From NCBI GenBank assembly GCA_015491905.1, contig WGGC01000094.1, positions 1 to 64,000 of the forward strand: a stretch of DNA of 64,000 bases. The letters are read 5' to 3'. Shown piece after piece: positions 37,497 through 45,021 of the stretch. This DNA is from Bacteroidales bacterium (GTDB taxonomy: Bacteria > Bacteroidota > Bacteroidia > Bacteroidales > F082). Under the pieces are notes generated by a model. The model was not told the DNA's origin and searched no databases. It saw only the letters and a list, made by a program, of their open reading frames with translations. Position 1 is the stretch's first letter; the number at the start of each line of letters is the position of its first letter. Both the position numbers and the translations under genes were made by a program.

Positions 37497-39983
37497 ATGG
37501 AAAGGATTACCCTGTTTGCCGAAATTTTATTGCCTCTACCCATTGATGGAACCTTTACATACCGTATTCCTTATAACCTTAATAATAAAGTTTCTGTCGG
37601 ACAAAGAGTAACTGTTCAGTTTGGGAAAAGAAAAGTTTATGCCGGGTTAATATGGTCATTACATAAACAACCTCCCGCCAGTGGCATTCCCAAATATATT
37701 TTATCAGTATTGGACGAAAAGCCTATAATAAATGATTTGCAGATCATATTCTGGAAATGGATTGCATCATATTATCTGAGTACGCCGGGAGAAGTAATGA
37801 ATGCTGCTTTACCTTCTGTGTATAAACTTACAAGTGAATCAAAAATTGCTTTATCGGAAAATTTCTCCCCCGATAATGTGCCGTTAAATGAATCGGAATA
37901 TCGTATTACCGAAAGTTTAATGAATAATAATAAACTTACCATTAAAGAAGTAAGCGATTTAATAGGTTATCAAAAAGTTCTTCCATTGTTAAAAACCATG
38001 ATAGAAAAAAAATTAATATTCATGGATGAGGAACTTACTAACATTTATAAGCCTAAAAAAGAAAAGTTTATTCGTTTATCTTCCGGTTATTTTTCACCTG
38101 ACAGTTTGCAGGAACTAATGCAATACCTGGAAAAAAGAGCACATAAACAGTTGGAAGCACTAATGTATTTTCTCTCTCTGTCCGGATTTCCAAAGCAAAA
38201 AGATGCTCCTGTTAAAAAAACAGACTTAGTTAAAAAAATTAAATCTTCTTCTGCAATTAAATCACTTCTGGAAAAAGGAGTCTTTACCGAAGAAGAAGTT
38301 GTGGTTAGCCGTTTTGTGGAAAATGAACTTGCCGAACCCGGCTCCTTTATTCTTACTGAATCTCAGAAAATTGCCCTTACTCAGATAAAAACTCAAATGC
38401 AGAAAAATACAGTTACTTTATTACATGGTGTTACCTCAAGCGGTAAAACCGAACTGTATATTAAACTGATGGAGGATGCACTTGAAAAGGGAACACAGGT
38501 TTTGTACCTGTTACCCGAAATAGCTTTGACAACACAAATTATTTCAAGATTAAAAAAACATTTTGGCGATGAAGTAGGGGTGTATCACTCACGATATAAC
38601 CCTAACGAACGTGCTGAAGTATGGCAAAATCTTGCTAAAATTCAAGATGAAAATATACATAAACAATATAAAATTATCGTTGGCCCCAGATCGGCTATGT
38701 TTTTACCTTTTGATAATCTTGGTTTGATAATTGTTGATGAAGAACACGACTCCTCATATAAACAATATGACCCCGCACCAAGATACCACGCCAGAGATGC
38801 TGCTGTTTACCTTGGCGTTATTCACCATGCCAAAGTAATTCTTGGATCGGCTACACCTTCTATCGAATCTTATTTTAATGCACTTAATGGTAAGTATGGA
38901 CTGGTACGTTTAAACGAAAGATATGGTGGAGTTGCTATGCCTGAAATTGTTGTCGTTAATATGAAAGAAGAAAAACGAAGGAGATTATTAAAATCTCATT
39001 TCTCTTCTGTATTGCTAAATCATATTTCAAAAGCACTGGAACAAAAATATCAGGTTATTTTGTTCCAAAATAGACGGGGCTTCTCACTTCGTGTTGAATG
39101 CCAGGAGTGCAATTGGGTGCCACAGTGTAAATATTGTGATGTTACTATGACTTACCATAAAAAGCAGGATTTATTAAAATGCCATTATTGCGGGTATTCA
39201 AGGGCCGTTCCTTCAGTTTGCGAAAATTGCGGTAGTCCTCATATTGTAATGCATGGCTTTGGAACCGAAAAGGTGGAGGAAGAACTTGCAACGCTTGTGC
39301 CTAAGGCTAATATTGATAGAATGGATTTGGATACTACACGTTCAAAAACAGCTTTTCAAAATATTTTTAATAATTTTGAAACAGGAAAGACAAATATACT
39401 TACCGGAACTCAAATGGTTACCAAAGGGTTGGATTTTGGTAACGTTTTGGTTGTGGGTATTTTGAGTGCCGATAACCTACTTAGTTATCCTGATTTCCGG
39501 GCTCACGAAAGAAGCTTTCAATTAATGGAGCAAGTTAGCGGCCGGTCGGGTCGTCGTGATAAAAGGGGAGAAGTAATTATCCAAACATGGCAACCCGGCC
39601 ATCCAATAATACAAGATGTGGTAAACCATGATTTTGAATCAATGTATAGCCGTGAATTGAAGGAAAGATTTCGCTTTAAATATCCTCCTTATTATCGGTT
39701 GATAATATTGAAATTAAAACATAAAAAACCGGAAGTCCTAAATAAAGCAGCCTCCGTTCTGGCAAAAGATCTTAGAATTAGATTCGGTGATTTGGTTTAT
39801 GGCCCGGAATATCCTATGGTTTCCCGGATAAAAAACTTGTTTATAAAACAAATAATGGTAAAAATTCCTAGGAATAAACAACAACAGGAAAAAAAAGATT
39901 TATTGAAAAAAGCTCTTTCTGATTTTCACAAATATTCAGACTTTAAATCAGTGAGAGTTCAAATTGATGTTGACCCTCAATAG
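37497..39983 (+). CDS. priA: Primosomal protein N', replication restart helicase PriA
   Basis: An 828-residue 3'-5' DNA helicase that reloads the replisome at stalled forks. An N-terminal DNA-binding domain (ERITLFAEILLPLPIDGTFTYRIP) is followed by Walker A GVTSSGKTE (about 311) and the DEEH box in VDEEHDSSYKQYDPAPRYHARDAA (about 415). Eight zinc cysteines follow (CQECNWVPQCKYC and CHYCGYSRAVPSVCENC, about 540-590). The C-terminal helicase motifs include GTQMVTKGLDF and QVSGRSGRRDKRGEV. Length is slightly above the usual 730-820. It stands alone and convergent with the FtsB-like gene. Confidence 0.95.
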   Translation: MERITLFAEILLPLPIDGTFTYRIPYNLNNKVSVGQRVTVQFGKRKVYAGLIWSLHKQPPASGIPKYILSVLDEKPIINDLQIIFWKWIASYYLSTPGEVMNAALPSVYKLTSESKIALSENFSPDNVPLNESEYRITESLMNNNKLTIKEVSDLIGYQKVLPLLKTMIEKKLIFMDEELTNIYKPKKEKFIRLSSGYFSPDSLQELMQYLEKRAHKQLEALMYFLSLSGFPKQKDAPVKKTDLVKKIKSSSAIKSLLEKGVFTEEEVVVSRFVENELAEPGSFILTESQKIALTQIKTQMQKNTVTLLHGVTSSGKTELYIKLMEDALEKGTQVLYLLPEIALTTQIISRLKKHFGDEVGVYHSRYNPNERAEVWQNLAKIQDENIHKQYKIIVGPRSAMFLPFDNLGLIIVDEEHDSSYKQYDPAPRYHARDAAVYLGVIHHAKVILGSATPSIESYFNALNGKYGLVRLNERYGGVAMPEIVVVNMKEEKRRRLLKSHFSSVLLNHISKALEQKYQVILFQNRRGFSLRVECQECNWVPQCKYCDVTMTYHKKQDLLKCHYCGYSRAVPSVCENCGSPHIVMHGFGTEKVEEELATLVPKANIDRMDLDTTRSKTAFQNIFNNFETGKTNILTGTQMVTKGLDFGNVLVVGILSADNLLSYPDFRAHERSFQLMEQVSGRSGRRDKRGEVIIQTWQPGHPIIQDVVNHDFESMYSRELKERFRFKYPPYYRLIILKLKHKKPEVLNKAASVLAKDLRIRFGDLVYGPEYPMVSRIKNLFIKQIMVKIPRNKQQQEKKDLLKKALSDFHKYSDFKSVRVQIDVDPQ

Positions 39984-40028
39984 TGTTGGCCTTTATTAAT
40001 TCTATGTAGGTAAGGATTACAAAAAACT

Positions 40029-40325
40029 TTATTGCTTCTTTTTGATAACAATGTAAATGTCTTCATTGTCTTTTTTCATAAAATACTTCTCTCTGGCATA
40101 TTTTTCCAGTAATGTAGTATCATACTTTAATGCATTTACTGCATTTTGGTTTTTTTTGATTTCCTGCTTATAAAATTTTTCTTGCTTTTTTAAATTTTGA
40201 ATGGTCTGACTTAATTTAAATTGCCGTTGAAGACTGTCAGAATCAAAAAATAACATCCAAATTAAAAAAGCAAGCAGCGTGTAGAAATACTTATTGTGAA
40301 TATATTTTTTAAAAAATGATCTCAT
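40029..40325 (-). CDS. FtsB/DivIC-family septum formation protein
   Basis: A 98-residue bitopic membrane protein. It has a short basic cytoplasmic tail, one membrane helix (YFYTLLAFLIWMLFF, about 13-27), then a coiled coil (LQRQFKLSQTIQNLKKQEKFYKQEIKKNQNAVNAL) and the ending TTLLEKYAREKYFMKKDNEDIYIV, which is characteristic of DivIC/FtsB. It would join the FtsQLB-type divisome complex. The ATG at 40325 lies eight bases after a -7 box, so the leader is very short. Confidence 0.87.
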   Translation of the reverse strand: MRSFFKKYIHNKYFYTLLAFLIWMLFFDSDSLQRQFKLSQTIQNLKKQEKFYKQEIKKNQNAVNALKYDTTLLEKYAREKYFMKKDNEDIYIVIKKKQ

Positions 40326-40333
40326 TTCATTGG

Positions 40334-40341
40334 CAAAGATA
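40334..40341 (-). promoter_or_regulatory. -7 box before the FtsB-like gene
   Basis: TATCTTTG on the minus strand, eight bases from the ATG at 40325; a nearly leaderless transcript is expected. Confidence 0.5.
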
Positions 40342-40412
40342 AAATAAACTGACCTTTAAAATTATTTTTATTATTTAAATATAAACCGGCAAATGTTTAA
40401 AAAATAATATTT

Positions 40413-42422
40413 TTACTTGGTGCAATATCTTTTAATTACATTGTAGGCATTATTGATTCCTAACTCTCCGGCTTTGCTTAAATCATTGCAGGCTTCTTTA
40501 TTTTTTTTCTGATACAGAAGAATTAAAGCTCTGTTGTAATAAGCCTCACCCATTTTAGGTTCCAGATTAAGTGCTGTTGTATAATCCCTTAATGCCAAAT
40601 CAAATTTTCGTAATCGTAAATAAATATTGGCACGATTGTAATATACAAATGGCTGTTGTGGATTTAAAAGTACAACTTTATTAAAATCAGCCATAGCTTT
40701 ACTATACTGTGGCTCAGGAATTTCCCCATAATTTCTTTTTCTTTGAAAATTACTTCTGCTTATAGTTATAGATTGCGTATATTGTTTTTTTGCAAATAAT
40801 TCTTCTTCCCGTTCCACGCTTGAAGAGCCACGGTTAAAATATGCAAATAAATTTTTATTGTTTGCCGTGATGCTGGAATCGTACTCAATAATAGCCTTGG
40901 CGAAATATTGTTTCATATCAAACAATATTCCCTTTAATAAATACCAGTCGGAACGATCTGTGTTTTTTAATTTTTCTGCTGTTTTACTTATAATTTTATT
41001 ATAATTTCTGTTTGATAAATATATTTTTTTGGTAGTGAAAAATAAATTCATTCCACCGGCGTTTTTGGCGTTAAATTGGGTAATATTTTTATCATAATAT
41101 ATCGACTCACGCATACTTTGATATAATGAATCAGATAATGGAATTGCATAAACAATGAAAAAATCAGGTAAAGGCTGAATGTTTATGTTTTTAAACTGAA
41201 TTCTGCCCTTTTTCATTTCTCCATTTAGAAAGTCTGCTTCAAATTGAATTACTTTATTAAAGTAAGAAGAATCGCCGTATCTTTTTAAAATAGCTCGTGT
41301 AGCTGCTTTGTTACCTCTGGTTTTGGCTACCAACATCATAGCCTTTTTCTCATCTTTTTTTGCGCCAAGTGTATCTCCTAATTTCAGGCGCGCAATTGAG
41401 CGGTTAACTAATGCACCAATAAAATCCGGAAAAATTTGCAAGGCTTGCGTGTAATCCTGCACGGCATACCAAGGTTTATTTAATTCAAGTTCTACAACTC
41501 CCCGGTTATAATACGCATATATATTACGTGGGTTTATCTGAATCACCATACCGTAATACTTCAATGCGGAGGAGTAATTTCTTTTCATTGATTCTAATAA
41601 CGCTAAATTATAATACGTTAACGCATTAGTGGTATCCATCTGAACTACTTTCCTATAATTTCTAATTGTCTTCGTTGTGTCTTTTAATTTTAAATATGTA
41701 ATTGCTTTTTGGAAATAAATAAATGGATAATTGGGTTTAATTTTTATTGCCTGATTATAATCTTTTAGCGATTCTTGCAGGCTGTCTAATGCATAGTGAA
41801 CCATTCCTCTTTTTATCCATGCATCTACATTAAAATAATCAAGACGTATAGACTTGTTTATATTTTTCAAAGCTAAAGTGTCATTTTTTAAAATATGATA
41901 AACTACACCTCTGTTTAAATAAGCTTCTCCAAGTTTTGGATTTAGCCTTATAGCCTGATTGTAGTCTTTTAATGCTTTACTGTATTCTTGAAGGTGCATT
42001 TTTGTGTCGCCTCGCGCCAAAAATAATTGAGAATCAAAAGGGTCTTGTTTTAAAGCATAATCAAAGTCATTTATAGCCTTTTGGTACTGAAACATTCTGT
42101 CGTATGCAATTCCGCGATATTGATAAGCCCGGGTATATAAAGGATGAATGCTGACAGTTTTGCTGAAATCTCCAGCAGCTCCCTTATAATCTCCCAAATA
42201 ATATTTAGCAATTCCTCTTAAAAAATAAGCTTCAAAGCCATCTGGTTTTGATTCGATAGCAGTGTTTAAGTCTCTAATGGCTTCTGTATAATTCTTTTCA
42301 GATAAGGCAATTTGTCCTGCAAAGATAAAATGTTTGTAATTAATCTGACCTTTAGATGTATTGGAAATCAATAGCGTAAAAATGCTAATCCAAAATAAAA
42401 AATATGATATCCTTTTCTTCAA
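40413..42422 (-). CDS. Exported tetratricopeptide-repeat protein
   Basis: A 669-residue protein with a signal peptide ending near TSKGQ. It is built mostly of TPR units from about residue 30 on (for example AYFLRGIAKYYLGDYKGAAGDFSK, AYQYRGIAYDRMFQYQKAINDF and AYLNRGVVYHILKNDTLALKNI), with a less regular stretch at about 390-500. Repeats resume at the C-terminus (AYYNRALILLYQKKNKEACNDL). It probably scaffolds protein contacts in the periplasm or at the cell surface. It lies 22 bases after the outer-membrane barrel gene, so it may serve that protein. No enzymatic motif is seen. Confidence 0.85.
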   Translation of the reverse strand: MKKRISYFLFWISIFTLLISNTSKGQINYKHFIFAGQIALSEKNYTEAIRDLNTAIESKPDGFEAYFLRGIAKYYLGDYKGAAGDFSKTVSIHPLYTRAYQYRGIAYDRMFQYQKAINDFDYALKQDPFDSQLFLARGDTKMHLQEYSKALKDYNQAIRLNPKLGEAYLNRGVVYHILKNDTLALKNINKSIRLDYFNVDAWIKRGMVHYALDSLQESLKDYNQAIKIKPNYPFIYFQKAITYLKLKDTTKTIRNYRKVVQMDTTNALTYYNLALLESMKRNYSSALKYYGMVIQINPRNIYAYYNRGVVELELNKPWYAVQDYTQALQIFPDFIGALVNRSIARLKLGDTLGAKKDEKKAMMLVAKTRGNKAATRAILKRYGDSSYFNKVIQFEADFLNGEMKKGRIQFKNINIQPLPDFFIVYAIPLSDSLYQSMRESIYYDKNITQFNAKNAGGMNLFFTTKKIYLSNRNYNKIISKTAEKLKNTDRSDWYLLKGILFDMKQYFAKAIIEYDSSITANNKNLFAYFNRGSSSVEREEELFAKKQYTQSITISRSNFQRKRNYGEIPEPQYSKAMADFNKVVLLNPQQPFVYYNRANIYLRLRKFDLALRDYTTALNLEPKMGEAYYNRALILLYQKKNKEACNDLSKAGELGINNAYNVIKRYCTK

Positions 42423-42444
42423 AATTCCTTTATTGTAAAATAAT

Positions 42445-43872
42445 TTATATTGGGGCGACTAAACTAATAAAAAAATGGGTTTGCTTTTCACTGTTAATCA
42501 GATATTCAAACCTTATTACCGTGTCATAGTAAGTTACAAAATCAATTCCGGCTCCTGTTCCATATAAAAATTTGTTGTTCAGGTAATTAATGGTTTTTTT
42601 ATTTGGGTTATAAACGTATCCGCCATCAAAAATTAAATTTGCATAAACAGCATAAAATAATATTCCGAATTTTTCGGAATTGATAAATGGTATCCTTACT
42701 GTTTTTCGCGAAATAAGTTTGTATTTTAAATTTGATTTTATAATTCCCGTCCACATACCATTTATAACTAAAAGCTCATATCCTCTTAATACCATAGGAG
42801 AAAAGCCTATTCCTCTTTGAAGAAAATATGGTCGATAATTACTGGGGACAATTTTAGATGTTAAATTATAAGCAAAATACCAGTTCTTTTTTAAGTGTAT
42901 ATAACGATCATATACAATATATGCAGTTATTAAATTGACCTTTTTACTAAATATATTAAGTCCGAACTTCTCAAAATTTAACTCTAAATAGTAACCATTA
43001 AGAGGATAGGGTGCATAATCACGATAGTCCAGTTTAAAATTATACCTAAAGGAAAGAAAGGAAAATTGATTCTCTCCATAGGCGAAATTAGGATTTAAAA
43101 TCAACAGGCTGTCAGAATAATTGAAATAATTATACATTAAAGAAAAACGATGTAATTTTCTGAATTTAGGTCGATATGTAAAAAATAATTTTGAAAAAAT
43201 ATTTTTCTTTACATATTTAATATTATTACCGTAAAAAAGCAGTTTGTAATCATTAAGAGCATAATCTGTTTCATGATTTATAGTTACCCCTGCCTGAAAA
43301 CCAAGCCCCCATGTTTCCTCTTTGTTGATATAGGGAGTTTCCCATTTAAGTTCAAAACTCTTATTGTATCCATTTTGAAGCTTAAGTCTTAACTTTTCCA
43401 TTCGGCCTCTGAAATTATCTATTTTCAGATTTATACCGTAATCCAGGTGAGCAAGTGATTTAGTTTCCCACCAAACATTAAAATTCCTGTCTGTATATGC
43501 CAAAATAGGGATTGGCCATATATACCACCTTTCTATAACAGAGATAAAAATATTTATTTTATTTTCCGATGATTTATTTTTTTGGTACTCAATGTTTACA
43601 AAGTTAAATAAAGACCGGTTCAACAGATTTTGTTTACTAACAAGAATTTTCCTCTTTAAATTACTTATGGTAAGTGTATCTCCTTTTTTAAATTCAAGTT
43701 CTCTTAAAATAATATACCTTTTAGTAATTTTATTTCCGAAAATATAAATATTTCCGATAATCACTTTATGATTTGAATTGGTTCCGGCTTTCTTATTTTC
43801 AGAATTAGCTTGCAGTTTAGCAATAGAAATTAATCCAAAAATAAGAATTAAAAAAACAGACTTTTTATACAT
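42445..43872 (-). CDS. BamA/Omp85-like outer-membrane protein
   Basis: A 475-residue exported protein: signal peptide ending near KLQANS, one POTRA-like domain (VIIGNIYIFGNKITKRYIILRELEFKKGDTL, about 37-110), then an aromatic-rich beta barrel. It ends in a short strand, FFISLVAPI. The barrel has ISRKTVRIPFINSEKFG and GIDFVTYYDTVIRFEYLIN. One POTRA and a short barrel distinguish it from BamA itself; a TamA- or TpsB-like role is possible. The gene start overlaps the CBS gene by eight bases, and the TPR gene follows. Confidence 0.8.
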   Translation of the reverse strand: MYKKSVFLILIFGLISIAKLQANSENKKAGTNSNHKVIIGNIYIFGNKITKRYIILRELEFKKGDTLTISNLKRKILVSKQNLLNRSLFNFVNIEYQKNKSSENKINIFISVIERWYIWPIPILAYTDRNFNVWWETKSLAHLDYGINLKIDNFRGRMEKLRLKLQNGYNKSFELKWETPYINKEETWGLGFQAGVTINHETDYALNDYKLLFYGNNIKYVKKNIFSKLFFTYRPKFRKLHRFSLMYNYFNYSDSLLILNPNFAYGENQFSFLSFRYNFKLDYRDYAPYPLNGYYLELNFEKFGLNIFSKKVNLITAYIVYDRYIHLKKNWYFAYNLTSKIVPSNYRPYFLQRGIGFSPMVLRGYELLVINGMWTGIIKSNLKYKLISRKTVRIPFINSEKFGILFYAVYANLIFDGGYVYNPNKKTINYLNNKFLYGTGAGIDFVTYYDTVIRFEYLINSEKQTHFFISLVAPI

Positions 43873-44527
43873 TAAGGTAATTCATAAGCAAATTATAACG
43901 ATCCTCCAGATCCTCATAATTGGTTTCTTCACTAAAAAAAGCTTTTATATTATAATTATATCTTTCGAAAGTTTTGAGAATAGAATCTAATTCAATTTTG
44001 TTTACTTTCAATATCACCTCTATTTTTGTACTTTCTTCATTTCCCAATATAAAAGTGCTAAGAATTTTTGCATCATTAGATTCCACAATATTTGCAATTT
44101 CGGTAAGGCTGTAATTATTATAAACCATATCAAGTATAATTACTCCTCCGGGATTATGAATAGAAAGTGCATTACTAAAATGTTTTAAAAGATTTAATAA
44201 TGTAATTGAACCCAGATAATTTTCATTATCATCCAAAACAGGTATTAGCGTTAACCCATCTTCACTAACTAATTTCAAAACATCAAATATAGATTGATAT
44301 TCCTTAACATATGGATTAATCAATGATAGGGGATGATTGCCTAATGGTTCGTCAAAATTATTCAGGTTATAAATATCTAATTCGGAAATTAAGCCTAAAA
44401 ACTTTTGATCATTAACAATAGGTAAATGTGCCACCTTATAATCTTCCATCCAGCTTAATGCTGTTTTTCCCGTGTCGGAAGTTTTAAGAGGCATAATGCC
44501 ATCTGTAATTAATTGTTTAGCAATCAT
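43865..44527 (-). CDS. CBS-domain protein
   Basis: A 220-residue cytoplasmic protein with two CBS motifs: MPLKTSDTGKTALSWMEDYKVAHLPIVNDQKFLGLISELDI (about 12-52) and SIFDVLKLVSEDGLTLIPVLDDNENYLGSITL (about 79-110). An ACT-like C-terminal half follows (GGVIILDMVYNNYSLTEIANIVESNDAKILSTFI). Such proteins sense adenine nucleotides. Its target is unknown. First gene of a tight minus-strand unit with the Omp85-like and TPR genes, an odd pairing of a cytoplasmic sensor with envelope proteins. Confidence 0.85.
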   Translation of the reverse strand: MIAKQLITDGIMPLKTSDTGKTALSWMEDYKVAHLPIVNDQKFLGLISELDIYNLNNFDEPLGNHPLSLINPYVKEYQSIFDVLKLVSEDGLTLIPVLDDNENYLGSITLLNLLKHFSNALSIHNPGGVIILDMVYNNYSLTEIANIVESNDAKILSTFILGNEESTKIEVILKVNKIELDSILKTFERYNYNIKAFFSEETNYEDLEDRYNLLMNYLNV

Positions 44528-44549
44528 TGTAATATTATTTATCTTAAGG

Positions 44550-44557
44550 CAAATATA
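44550..44557 (-). promoter_or_regulatory. -7 box before the CBS-domain gene
   Basis: TATATTTG on the minus strand, 22 bases from the ATG at 44527. Confidence 0.5.
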
Positions 44558-44684
44558 ACATAAAGATTCCTGCCTGATAAACTAAATTAGGATTTTAAAA
44601 TATTTTTTAATTTAAAAAACATTTTAAAATCAGGATGAATAAAACTTTACGAGGAATTATAAATAATTTATTTTTTATATAAAA

Positions 44685-44713
44685 TAAAAAACCCCCTGAT
44701 TTATCAGGAGGTT
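44685..44713 (-). terminator. Terminator downstream of tRNA-Leu
   Basis: On the minus strand the arms AACCTCCTGA and TCAGGGGGTT (one G-U pair) enclose a TAAA loop and are followed by a T run. It directly follows the tRNA-Leu 3' end. Confidence 0.85.
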
Positions 44714-44718
44714 TTCTG

Positions 44719-44803
44719 TACCCGAGGCGGGACTTGAACCCGCACGACCGCAATGGTCATTGGATTTTAAGTCCAACGTGTCTACCAATTCCACCACTCG
44801 GGC
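44719..44803 (-). tRNA. tRNA-Leu (UAA)
   Basis: An 85-base cloverleaf read on the minus strand. Acceptor GCCCGAG pairs with CTCGGGT (first pair G-U), followed by discriminator A. The anticodon arm is TTGGA-CTTAAAA-TCCAA with anticodon TAA. A long variable arm of the class II type (TGACCATTGCGGTCG) and the T-loop GGTTCAAGTCC are present. CCA is not encoded. It is the second of two tRNAs on this strand, each followed by its own hairpin. Confidence 0.96.
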
Positions 44804-44813
44804 AACATTTCAA

Positions 44814-44850
44814 TGAAAAATCCCGTTCCGATAGTTATCGGTTTCGGGAC
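44814..44850 (-). terminator. Hairpin/terminator between the two tRNAs
   Basis: On the minus strand TCCCG..CCGATA pairs with TATCGG..CGGGA through a small internal loop, followed by TTTTT. It follows the tRNA-Gly 3' end, so tRNA-Leu either has its own promoter or depends on read-through. Confidence 0.65.
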
Positions 44851-44854
44851 TTTG

Positions 44855-44927
<73 letters not shown>

Positions 44928-45021
44928 GCTTTAAAAGCGAGTGCAAATGTAAAACATTTTTTATTTTATCTGCAAGAAAAAATATTTTTTTTTGTTTTAT
45001 TATTCTTTTATAATTTTTATT

